6,311 bases of DNA from Mesorhizobium sp. (GTDB lineage: Bacteria; Pseudomonadota; Alphaproteobacteria; Rhizobiales; Rhizobiaceae), in contig JAUYMV010000254.1 of NCBI GenBank assembly GCA_030698645.1, positions 1 to 6,311 on the forward strand, in the 5' to 3' direction. Position numbers and translations under genes: made by a program. The notes beneath the pieces are model-generated. The model did not search any database and had not been told where the DNA came from. It saw nothing but the letters and a program-made list of their open reading frames with translations. Below are positions 1 to 5,936 of this stretch, in pieces (within the stretch, counting starts at the first letter, position 1; every line of letters starts with the position of its first letter).

Positions 1-225
1 GCGGGCGCCGCCGCGCGCATCCGCCAGTCGCTGATCGACCTGGCGCGCAGCGGGTCGGCGGTGATCGCGATCAGCCAGGACCTCGACGAACTGTTCGAGA
101 TCTCCGACCGCATCGTCGTCATGGCGCATGGCGGCATGTCCGGCTCGATCCCGATCGCCGAGGCGACGCGCGAGCATATCGGCCTCCTGATGGGCGGCGC
201 GGGCGACCAGGCGGGGGCGCACTGA
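1..225 (+). CDS. ABC importer ATP-binding protein, C-terminal end (nucleoside/purine type, partial)
   Basis: This is the last 74 codons of an ATPase whose 5' part lies outside the window. The visible protein starts at GAAARIRQSL, which in the RbsA-like double-ATPase family lies just after the Walker B/D-loop of the second nucleotide-binding domain. It continues with VIAISQDLDEL and SDRIVVM, the H-loop segment and the strand after it. The usual switch histidine (as in THD) is replaced by glutamine (SQD). Non-histidine residues here are common in the second domain of sugar and nucleoside ABC ATPases, where that site is often degenerate. The tail IGLLMGG is also typical of nucleoside-type members. 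The protein would act at the cytoplasmic face, driving import through the two permeases that follow. Its TGA is 2 bases before the next ATG, which suggests translational coupling. The family assignment is firm; the substrate is inferred from the neighbours. Confidence 0.9.
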   Translation, partial: AGAAARIRQSLIDLARSGSAVIAISQDLDELFEISDRIVVMAHGGMSGSIPIAEATREHIGLLMGGAGDQAGAH

Positions 226-227
226 TC

Positions 228-1355
228 ATGCGGATCGAACTCGTCAAGCGGCCGCAGCATTCGAAGCTCTTCAGCGTGCTGTCGCCGTTCATCGCGCTGG
301 CGCTGACGCTCGTCGCCGGCGCCATCATGTTCGCGCTGCTGGGCAAGAACCCGTTCCAGGCGCTTTTCTTCTATTTCGTCGATCCGCTGCGCGAGCTGTG
401 GTCGCTGCACGAACTGGCGATCAAGGCGGCTCCGCTCATCCTGATCGCGGTCGGGCTCTCGATCTGCTACCTGTCCAACAACTGGAACATCGGCGCCGAG
501 GGACAGTTCATCATCGGCGGCATCGTCGGCTCGATCCTGCCGGTGGTCTATCCGGGGATTCAGGGTCCGCTCGTGCTGCCGCTGATGCTGCTCATGGGCA
601 TGCTCGGAGGCGCGGCCTACGCGTCGATCCCGGCGCTGCTGAAGACGCGCTTCAACACCAACGAAATCCTGACCAGCCTGATGCTCGTCTATGTCGCGCA
701 GCTCTTCCTCGACTGGCTGGTGCGCGGGCCATGGCGCAATCCGGAAGGCAACAATTTTCCCGAGACGCGCCGCTTTCATGCCGACGCCATCCTGCCGGAG
801 CTGTTTCCCGCCGACGGCCGCGCCAACTGGGGTATCGTCTTCGCGATCCTCGCCGGCATCCTGGCCTGGCTGTTCATCACACGCACGCTGAAGGGCTTCG
901 AGGTCCGCGTCATCGGCTCCAGCCCGCGGGCAGGGCGCTTTGCCGGCTTCAGCTCGAAGAAGATGGTCTTCTTCGCCTTCATGGTGTCGGGCGCGCTGGC
1001 GGGCCTTGCCGGAATATCGGAGGTCTCGGGCGCGATCGGCCAGTTGCGGCCGTCGATCTCGCCGGGCTATGGCTTTGCCGCCATCATCGTGGCATTCCTC
1101 GGTCGGCTCAATCCGCTCGGCATCATCGCCGCCGGCTTCCTGCTGGCGTTGACCTATCTCGGCGGCGAGGCGGCGCAGATCTCGCTCGGCATCTCCGACA
1201 AGGTGGCGCGCGTGTTCCAGGGCATGCTGCTGTTCTTCGTGCTCGGCTGCGACACGCTGATCCACTACCGCATCCGGTTCGTCGGACTGGCGCGACAGGA
1301 GGGCCAGCCGGCAGGCGCCCCGAAAGCCGCCGCGCCGGCCGCTGAAGGAGCCTGA
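228..1355 (+). CDS. ABC transporter permease, nucleoside/purine type (first of two)
   Basis: A 375-residue inner-membrane permease of the BPD_transp_2 family, resembling NupB/YufP-type subunits of BMP-linked nucleoside importers. A cytoplasmic N-terminus precedes a first membrane span at about residues 17-38. Further hydrophobic spans lie near 64-82, 92-108, 112-137, 147-165, 202-217, 246-263, 282-310 and 328-342. The family signature NNWNIGAEGQ is at residues 84-93. The segment TLKGFEVRVIGSSPRAGRFAG (220-240) resembles the cytoplasmic loop that meets the ATPase. It forms the transmembrane channel together with the next gene product. The ATG at 228 fits because it sits 2 bases after the upstream stop and gives a normal N-terminus; only a weak G-rich stretch at 213-217 could serve as ribosome binding site, so translation is probably coupled. 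The last 20 or so residues are Ala/Pro-rich, lie beyond the last membrane span and look disordered. Confidence 0.93.
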   Translation: MRIELVKRPQHSKLFSVLSPFIALALTLVAGAIMFALLGKNPFQALFFYFVDPLRELWSLHELAIKAAPLILIAVGLSICYLSNNWNIGAEGQFIIGGIVGSILPVVYPGIQGPLVLPLMLLMGMLGGAAYASIPALLKTRFNTNEILTSLMLVYVAQLFLDWLVRGPWRNPEGNNFPETRRFHADAILPELFPADGRANWGIVFAILAGILAWLFITRTLKGFEVRVIGSSPRAGRFAGFSSKKMVFFAFMVSGALAGLAGISEVSGAIGQLRPSISPGYGFAAIIVAFLGRLNPLGIIAAGFLLALTYLGGEAAQISLGISDKVARVFQGMLLFFVLGCDTLIHYRIRFVGLARQEGQPAGAPKAAAPAAEGA

Positions 1356-1358
1356 GCC

Positions 1359-2279
1359 ATGGGCATGTTCGAGAGCATCCTGCTCACCATCGCGACGGCG
1401 GCCACGCCGCTCCTGATCGCGGCGATCGGGGAACTCGTGGTCGAACGCTCCGGCGTGCTCAATCTCGGCGTCGAGGGCATGATGGTGATCGGCGCGGTGT
1501 GCGGATTCGTCGCCGCCGCCTTGACCGGGTCACCCTGGATCGGCGTTGTGGCAGGCATCCTGGCCGGCGCGGCGTTTTCCCTGCTGTTCGCTTTCCTGAC
1601 GCTGTCGATCGCCACCAACCAGGTGGCCACCGGCCTGTCGCTGACGCTGCTAGGTCTCGGCCTTTCCAGCATGATCGGCGAAAGCTTCGTCGGCTCGGCC
1701 GGCGTAAAAATGCCCAGCCTCTACATCCCCTATCTGTCGGACCTGCCGCTCGTCGGACGCCTGATTTTCGGCCAGGATCCGTTCTTCTACATGTCGCTGG
1801 CGCTGGTGGCGGGCGTCGCCTGGTTCCTGTTCCGCAGCCGCACCGGCCTGACGCTGCGCGCGATCGGCGACAGCCACACCTCGGCGCATGCGTTGGGCAT
1901 CCCGGTCATCCGCTACCGCTATCTGGCGGTGCTGTTCGGCGGCGCCTGCGCGGGGCTCGCAGGCGCGCAGCTCTCGCTCGTCTACACGCCGCAATGGGTC
2001 GAGAACATGACGGCGGGCCGCGGCTGGATCGCGCTCGCGCTGGTCGTGTTCGCCTCCTGGCGGCCACTGCGCGTGCTGGCCGGCGCCTATCTCTTCGGCG
2101 CGGTCACCATCGGCCAGCTACATGCCCAGGCGCTCGGCCTCGGCATTCCATCGCAGCTGCTTTCAGCGCTTCCCTATCTGGCGACAATCGTGGTTCTTGT
2201 TCTAATCTCCCGGAACAGGCGGCTAACGATCATGAACACGCCGGCTTCGCTCGGCCGCGCGTTCGTGCCGGAGCGATAG
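1359..2279 (+). CDS. ABC transporter permease, nucleoside/purine type (second of two)
   Basis: A 306-residue inner-membrane permease of the BPD_transp_2 family, the NupC/YufQ-type partner of the preceding permease. The N-terminal part carries the family motif NLGVEGMM at residues 35-42, the counterpart of NIGAEGQ in the partner. RSRTGLTLRAIGDS at 159-172 corresponds to the cytoplasmic ATPase-coupling loop. GRGWIALALVVFASW at 220-234 is a strongly conserved stretch in this subunit. About eight to ten hydrophobic spans are visible, the last at about 269-284, ending in a short basic tail. The ATG at 1359 is preceded by AAGGAG at 1345-1350 with 8 bases of spacing. That ribosome binding site lies inside the last codons of the upstream permease, whose TGA is only 3 bases before this start, so the two subunits are likely made in step. 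The heterodimeric role is established for the family; the exact substrate is not visible. Confidence 0.93.
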   Translation: MGMFESILLTIATAATPLLIAAIGELVVERSGVLNLGVEGMMVIGAVCGFVAAALTGSPWIGVVAGILAGAAFSLLFAFLTLSIATNQVATGLSLTLLGLGLSSMIGESFVGSAGVKMPSLYIPYLSDLPLVGRLIFGQDPFFYMSLALVAGVAWFLFRSRTGLTLRAIGDSHTSAHALGIPVIRYRYLAVLFGGACAGLAGAQLSLVYTPQWVENMTAGRGWIALALVVFASWRPLRVLAGAYLFGAVTIGQLHAQALGLGIPSQLLSALPYLATIVVLVLISRNRRLTIMNTPASLGRAFVPER

Positions 2280-2325
2280 GATTCCAGAACGACACTTTGC
2301 CTTAGAAAACAGAGAGGACCAACCC

Positions 2326-3396
2326 ATGAAGAAACTACTGATCGGACTGGCGGCGGCACTCGCCGTAACGGTCTCGGTGCCTGCGGCCTTTGCCCAGGAC
2401 AAGACCAAGGCCTGCTTTTTGTATATCGGCTCCAAGACCGATGGCGGCTGGACGCAGGCGCACGACATCGGACGCCAGATGGTCGACACCGAACTCGGCG
2501 ACAAGGTCGAGACCGTCTTCGTCGAAAACGTGCCGGAAGGCCCAGACGCCGAGCGCGCGATCGAGCGCCTGGCGCGTTCGGGCTGCGCCATCATCTTCAC
2601 CACCTCGTTCGGCTTCATGGACCAGACGGTCGCCGTCGCGGCCAAGTTCCCCGACGTGAAGTTCGAGCACGCGACCGGCTACAAGACCGCGCCGAACCTC
2701 GCCGTCTACAATTCGCGCTTCTATGAAGGCCGCTACATCCAGGGCCAGATCGCCGCGAAGATGTCGAAGGTCGGCGTCGCCGGCTATATCGCATCCTTCC
2801 CGATCCCCGAAGTCGTCATGGGCATCAACGCCTTCGTGCTCGGCGCGCAGACGGTCAACCCGGACTTCAAGCTGAAGGTCGTGTGGGCCAACACCTGGTT
2901 CGACGCCGGCAAGGAAGCCGACGCCGCCAAGGTGCTGATCGACCAGGGCGTCGACATCATCACCCAGCACACCGACTCGACCGGGCCGATGCAGGTCGCG
3001 GCCGAGCGCGGCATCATGGCCTTCGGCCAGGCCTCCGACATGATCGCGGCCGGACCGAAGACGCAGCTGACGGCCATCGTCGACACCTGGGGCCCGTATT
3101 ACGTGAAGCGCATCAAGGCGGTCATGGACGGAAGCTGGAAGTCGGAAAACATCTGGGACGGCCTGAAGGACGGCATCCTCACGATGGCGCCCTACACCAA
3201 CATGCCGGACGACGTGAAGGCGATGGCTATGGAGACCGAAGCCAAGATCAAGTCGGGCGAACTGAAGCCCTTCACCGGCCCGATCATGAAGCAGGACGGC
3301 ACCGAGTGGCTGAAGGCCGGCGAATCCGCCGACGATGGCGTGCTCTCGGGCCTCAACTTCTACGTCGCCGGCGTCGACGACAAGCTGCCGCAGTAA
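2326..3396 (+). CDS. BMP/PnrA-family periplasmic substrate-binding protein (nucleoside/purine)
   Basis: A 356-residue substrate-binding protein of the Bmp family (PF02608 type), which captures purine nucleosides or free purines and delivers them to the permease pair. Residues 1-23 are a classical signal peptide: basic MKK, a hydrophobic core, then the cleavage motif AFA before Q24. There is no lipobox cysteine (the first Cys is residue 30), so it should be soluble in the periplasm, unlike the lipoprotein members from spirochaetes and Gram-positive bacteria. Early mature sequence SKTDGGWTQAHDIGR (36-50) matches the ligand-contacting start of the family. FTTSFGFMD (91-99), FYEGRYIQG (132-140), TQHTDSTGP (213-221) and DTWGPYY (253-259) are further family-like blocks. 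The start is supported by AGGA at 2315-2318, 7 bases before the ATG. The gene lies 46 bases after the second permease and is followed at once by a strong terminator, so it ends the operon. Transport class is well supported; adenine, adenosine or another purine cannot be told apart. Confidence 0.93.
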   Translation: MKKLLIGLAAALAVTVSVPAAFAQDKTKACFLYIGSKTDGGWTQAHDIGRQMVDTELGDKVETVFVENVPEGPDAERAIERLARSGCAIIFTTSFGFMDQTVAVAAKFPDVKFEHATGYKTAPNLAVYNSRFYEGRYIQGQIAAKMSKVGVAGYIASFPIPEVVMGINAFVLGAQTVNPDFKLKVVWANTWFDAGKEADAAKVLIDQGVDIITQHTDSTGPMQVAAERGIMAFGQASDMIAAGPKTQLTAIVDTWGPYYVKRIKAVMDGSWKSENIWDGLKDGILTMAPYTNMPDDVKAMAMETEAKIKSGELKPFTGPIMKQDGTEWLKAGESADDGVLSGLNFYVAGVDDKLPQ

Positions 3397-3418
3397 GCGA
3401 GAGCAGACGCCGAAGCGG

Positions 3419-3447
3419 AAAGGGCGCCCTCGGGCGCCCTTTTCTTT
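3419..3447 (+). terminator. Intrinsic terminator of the ABC transporter operon, possibly bidirectional
   Basis: A perfect 10-bp stem (3419-3428 with 3433-3442) encloses the 4-base loop CTCG. Its right arm runs into TTTTCTTT at 3440-3447. It starts 22 bases after the stop of the binding protein and ends 17 bases before the stop of the converging acyltransferase. On the + strand it has all the parts of a rho-independent terminator. Read on the - strand the same stem is followed by only three T, so it may also stop acyltransferase transcripts, though less efficiently. Confidence 0.92.
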
Positions 3448-3464
3448 CGCCGGCACGCTGTCGT

Positions 3465-4565
3465 CTACCGGGTGCCGCCGGCAAGGCCGAAGGGCAGGCG
3501 CGCGGTCAGCCGCTCGGCGAGCGGCTGCAGCACGGAAAGCGCGAGGCGCTGGCCGGGCCGCTCGGCGAAGCGCCATACTGCGTAGGAGAGCAGCAACATA
3601 GCCGCCGTGGTCGCCAGCGCCGCGGGCCAGGGTCCGATCGCGGGGGCGAGCGCGTTGATCGCGACATAGCCGATGTGCTGGTGCAGCAGATACAGTGGAT
3701 AGGTGATGCCACCGAGCATGATCAGCGCCGGGGTCGAGGGCACATAGCGGGCAAGCAGGATGGCGGCGGCGAGCATGGCATGCATCAGCACGTTTGCCGC
3801 GACCAGGCCCGCCAGCGGAACGGCTGTGCCATAATGGCCGATCATCCACGCCTGCATGATCTGCATGTTGTGCGTGGACAGCAGGAAGGCCGCGGCGATG
3901 AGCAGCAGCGCCTCGGCCGAGCGGCCGCGCGTCGCCACGTGGTGCATCAGGATGCCACCGGCGAAGAGCGGCCCGTATTCGGTGAGGAACAGGAGCCGCA
4001 GCGCGCCGCTGCCGAGCAAGAACTCGTTGGCGGCGCAGACGAGCAGCCAGACGGTGACCAGTTCGAGCTTGAAGCGCGAGAACACGCCGGCGGCGACCGC
4101 CAGCGCGACCCAGCCGTAGAACACGAGTTCCAGCACGATCGACCAGTAGACGCCATCGACGAACGGCTCGCCCAGCGCGGGCGCGAAGATGACGAGGTTG
4201 GCCAGCACCTGGCGGGCCGAGATCGGCATCAGCGACGTCTGCGCCACCGCCAGGACGAGCGCCGTGAGCAACATGCAGACGACGAAGCCCGGATAGACGC
4301 GCGCGAAGCGCGCGACGGCGAAGCGTTGCCAGGTGCGCCCCTCGGCCGAGGCGGAAATGACGAAGCCGCTGATCAGGAAGAACAGGTTGACGCCGAGATA
4401 GAGGTAGATCGCGTAGGGCGCGGCCTCCGGGTAGCCGGCCGCCAGATAGGGCTCCGCGGCGGCGCCGCGGAACAGATAGTGGAAGCCAACGACGGCGAGC
4501 GCGGCGACAAGGCGCAGCAGGTCGAGCGTGGCGATGCGGGCGTGGGGTGTTGCGTTATGAGACAT
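3465..4565 (-). CDS. Acyltransferase-3 family membrane protein (surface glycan/lipid O-acylation)
   Basis: A 366-residue integral-membrane acyltransferase of the acyltransferase-3 family (PF01757, the OafA/NodX/ExoZ group), which transfers acetyl or similar groups to sugars of polysaccharides, lipids or small molecules at the inner membrane. The R-X10-H signature is present as R18 and H29 in LDLLRLVAALAVVGFH. GVNLFFLISGFVI follows at 58-70 and RFAVARFARVYP at 81-92. WSIVLELVFY at 141-150 and GGITYPLYLLHQH at 285-297 are further family motifs, and AERP lies near the C-terminus (334-337). About ten membrane spans fill the length, which is normal for the domain alone; no fused SGNH or other domain is seen. 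I chose the ATG at 4565 because the family fold begins a few residues later. An in-frame ATG at 4613 and GTG at 4622 would add 16 or 19 unlike residues, and none of the three has a good ribosome binding site. No glycan-synthesis gene is adjacent, so the acceptor is unknown. Confidence 0.88.
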   Translation of the reverse strand: MSHNATPHARIATLDLLRLVAALAVVGFHYLFRGAAAEPYLAAGYPEAAPYAIYLYLGVNLFFLISGFVISASAEGRTWQRFAVARFARVYPGFVVCMLLTALVLAVAQTSLMPISARQVLANLVIFAPALGEPFVDGVYWSIVLELVFYGWVALAVAAGVFSRFKLELVTVWLLVCAANEFLLGSGALRLLFLTEYGPLFAGGILMHHVATRGRSAEALLLIAAAFLLSTHNMQIMQAWMIGHYGTAVPLAGLVAANVLMHAMLAAAILLARYVPSTPALIMLGGITYPLYLLHQHIGYVAINALAPAIGPWPAALATTAAMLLLSYAVWRFAERPGQRLALSVLQPLAERLTARLPFGLAGGTR

Positions 4566-4578
4566 GCCGCACCGCCAC

Positions 4579-4593
4579 GCAAGAATTCTGCCA
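4579..4593 (-). promoter_or_regulatory. Possible sigma-54 (-24/-12) promoter before the acyltransferase
   Basis: Read on the - strand this is TGGCAGAATTCTTGC. It matches the RpoN consensus TGGCAC-N5-TTGC with the invariant GG and GC dinucleotides at correct spacing; only the bases just after TGGCA differ. Transcription would start near 4567, two bases before the chosen ATG, giving an almost leaderless mRNA. That is unusual for a sigma-54 transcript, so this may be a chance match. If translation really starts at 4613 or 4622, the match would lie inside the coding region. Confidence 0.35.
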
Positions 4594-4631
4594 CAGGCCG
4601 CGCCGTCGGGCATCGGCTGCACGCGGGCATC

Positions 4632-4668
4632 GATTCATGGTGAATCTCGGGGCCAGACGCGCTGAATC
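4632..4668. promoter_or_regulatory. Candidate regulator-binding site: inverted repeat plus extra half-site
   Basis: GATTCA (4632-4637) and TGAATC (4641-4646) form a perfect inverted repeat around TGG. A second TGAATC lies at 4663-4668, 22 bases (about two helix turns) after the first and in the same orientation. The cluster is in the divergent intergenic region, 11 bases before a TTGACA hexamer, a place where an activator or repressor could act on the dehydrogenase promoter. No regulator gene is present in the window to pair with it. Confidence 0.35.
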
Positions 4669-4678
4669 CAAGCCCATG

Positions 4679-4707
4679 TTGACAGGGTCCAGGCGCACAA
4701 CGAATGT
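4679..4707 (+). promoter_or_regulatory. Candidate sigma-70-type promoter for the dehydrogenase gene
   Basis: A consensus -35 hexamer TTGACA lies at 4679-4684. A -10 element 17 bases later would be GAATGT (4702-4707), which matches TATAAT poorly. This is tolerable in a GC-rich alphaproteobacterium but makes the call uncertain. Transcription would start near 4714 and give a leader of about 20 bases before the ATG at 4735. Confidence 0.42.
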
Positions 4708-4734
4708 CAGCGTCGCTCCAGCGCGAGAACCGAC

Positions 4735-5781
4735 ATGACTTTACCCGACACAATGTTTGGCGTGGTTCTGAAGGGGCATGGCGGACCCGAGATGCTGGAG
4801 TGGCGCGACGATCTGCCCGTGCCTCTTCCGGGAAAAGGCGATGTGGTCGTACGGGTCCGCGCGGCGGCCGTGAACAATACGGACATCAATACGCGCACTG
4901 GCTGGTATTCAAGGCGCGATGGAGCGGCGGAAGATGCCGGATGGACCGGCGCGCCTTTGGTCTTCCCGCGCATTCAAGGCATCGATGTCTGCGGCAGGAT
5001 CGTTGCCGTGGGCGAGGGCGTCGACGCCGCCCGCATCGGCCAGCGGGTCCTGATCGAGCCGTGCCTGCACGAGGCGAACGGCGAAGCCCTGGCGACGCCG
5101 TGGTTTCTGGGGTCCGAATGCGACGGCGGCTTCGCGCAGTACACACGGGTTGCGTCGCGCCATGCGCATGGCATCGAAAGCGATCTGACCGATGTCGAGC
5201 TGGCCTCCTTTCCATGCTCATATTCCACGGCCGAGAACATGTTGACCCGTGCACATGTGCAGTGGGGCGAGACGGTTCTTGTCACCGGGGCGTCGGGTGG
5301 GGTGGGATCCGCCGCCGTTCAACTGGCCCGTGCGCGGGGCGCGAACGTAATCGCGGTCACGAGCGCGTCGAAGGCAGAGAGGCTGAAAGCCCTCGGCGCC
5401 GAAAAAACGCTCGATCGCGACGACAATTTCGTCGCTCGGCTTGGCACGAACAGCGTCGATGTCGTCGTCGATCTGGTTGCCGGCCCGAAATGGCCCTCGC
5501 TCCTCGAACTGCTGCGCCCGAGTGGGCGCTACGCGGTTTCCGGAGCGATCGGCGGTCCCATCGTCGAACTGGACGTGCGAACGCTCTACCTGAAGGACCT
5601 CAGTTTCTTTGGATGCACGGTGCTTGGCCCGGACGTCTTTGGCAACCTGGTCGGACGGATCGAGCGCAGGGAGGTGGTCCCTCTGGTCGCCGAAACCTAT
5701 CCGCTCCGTGACATCGCCGCGGCTCAGAAGGTCTTTGCCGAAAAGGGGCATGTGGGCAAGATCGTGCTGGAACTGAACTGA
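4735..5781 (+). CDS. Zinc-independent medium-chain dehydrogenase / quinone oxidoreductase-like protein
   Basis: A 348-residue soluble oxidoreductase of the medium-chain dehydrogenase/reductase superfamily, expected to use NAD(P)H on an alcohol, enone, aldehyde or quinone. The N-terminal GroES-like domain (about 1-150) has AAAVNNTDINTRTGWY at 43-58, where Asn/Asp replace the zinc-binding Cys/His, and QGIDVCGRIVAVGEGV at 81-96. The Rossmann domain (about 155-300) carries the dinucleotide loop GASGGVG at 185-191. The C-terminal end KGHVGKIVLEL (337-347) is typical of quinone oxidoreductases. No four-cysteine structural zinc lobe is seen. A segment at about 107-133 (EPCLHEANGEALATPW followed by FLGSECDGGF) resembles that of alcohol dehydrogenases rather than short quinone reductases, so 'alcohol dehydrogenase family protein' is an equal label. 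The ribosome binding site is weak (GCGAGAA near 4723-4729); Met7 (4753) is a possible alternative start. The next gene is a glutathione S-transferase, which hints at detoxification. The substrate is unknown. Confidence 0.88.
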   Translation: MTLPDTMFGVVLKGHGGPEMLEWRDDLPVPLPGKGDVVVRVRAAAVNNTDINTRTGWYSRRDGAAEDAGWTGAPLVFPRIQGIDVCGRIVAVGEGVDAARIGQRVLIEPCLHEANGEALATPWFLGSECDGGFAQYTRVASRHAHGIESDLTDVELASFPCSYSTAENMLTRAHVQWGETVLVTGASGGVGSAAVQLARARGANVIAVTSASKAERLKALGAEKTLDRDDNFVARLGTNSVDVVVDLVAGPKWPSLLELLRPSGRYAVSGAIGGPIVELDVRTLYLKDLSFFGCTVLGPDVFGNLVGRIERREVVPLVAETYPLRDIAAAQKVFAEKGHVGKIVLELN

Positions 5782-5834
5782 TCAGCCATGCTTGACGTTG
5801 TCCGGGAGCAGATATTCACGGCGGCGTTTCGGTG

Positions 5835-5860
5835 GTCTGGCCGTGGAATTGCGGTCAGAC
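5835..5860 (+). other. Intergenic stem-loop between the dehydrogenase and the glutathione transferase
   Basis: GTCTGGCCGT (5835-5844) pairs with GCGGTCAGAC (5851-5860) over 10 base pairs, two of them G-U, around the 6-base loop GGAATT. No T-run follows on either strand, so it does not look like an intrinsic terminator. A 10-base palindrome GCGGGCCCGC follows at 5863-5872. The 155-base gap it sits in (5782-5936) has no convincing gene. A weak TTGACG at 5792-5797 with TATTCA at 5813-5818 could be a poor promoter for the transferase, which would place the hairpin in its 5' leader. Confidence 0.4.
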
Positions 5861-5925
5861 GCGCGGGCCCGCAGGTGAGGGTTCGGAGCGTTGGAGTCGG
5901 CAACCGGGTTGGGTCGCAGACAGCG

Positions 5926-5930
5926 AGGAG
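5926..5930 (+). promoter_or_regulatory. Ribosome binding site deciding the glutathione transferase start
   Basis: AGGAG, within the purine-rich GAGGAGAGAG, lies 6 bases before the ATG at 5937. It settles that start in favour of the frame encoding the transferase and against an overlapping out-of-frame reading from 5788. Confidence 0.85.
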
Positions 5931-5936
5931 AGAGCA

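Noticed and set aside
2335..3849. A 504-codon open frame on the - strand, antisense to the binding-protein gene and running into the acyltransferase region.
   Set aside because: Its composition is Arg/Ala/Gly/Asp-rich with no recognisable domain, and it is what GC-rich codon bias of the true + strand gene produces in the opposite frame. The overlapping genes have clear family motifs.
4566..4622. An N-terminally extended acyltransferase starting at GTG 4622 or ATG 4613.
   Set aside because: The added residues do not resemble the family, which normally begins shortly before the R-X10-H helix, and no ribosome binding site precedes either codon. It is kept only as a minor alternative.
2883..4643. 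A 586-codon open frame on the + strand covering the end of the binding-protein gene and all of the acyltransferase antisense.
   Set aside because: It is Arg/Gly/Gln-rich low-complexity sequence, crosses a strong terminator and opposes a well-supported membrane protein gene. It is a shadow of GC-rich coding bias.
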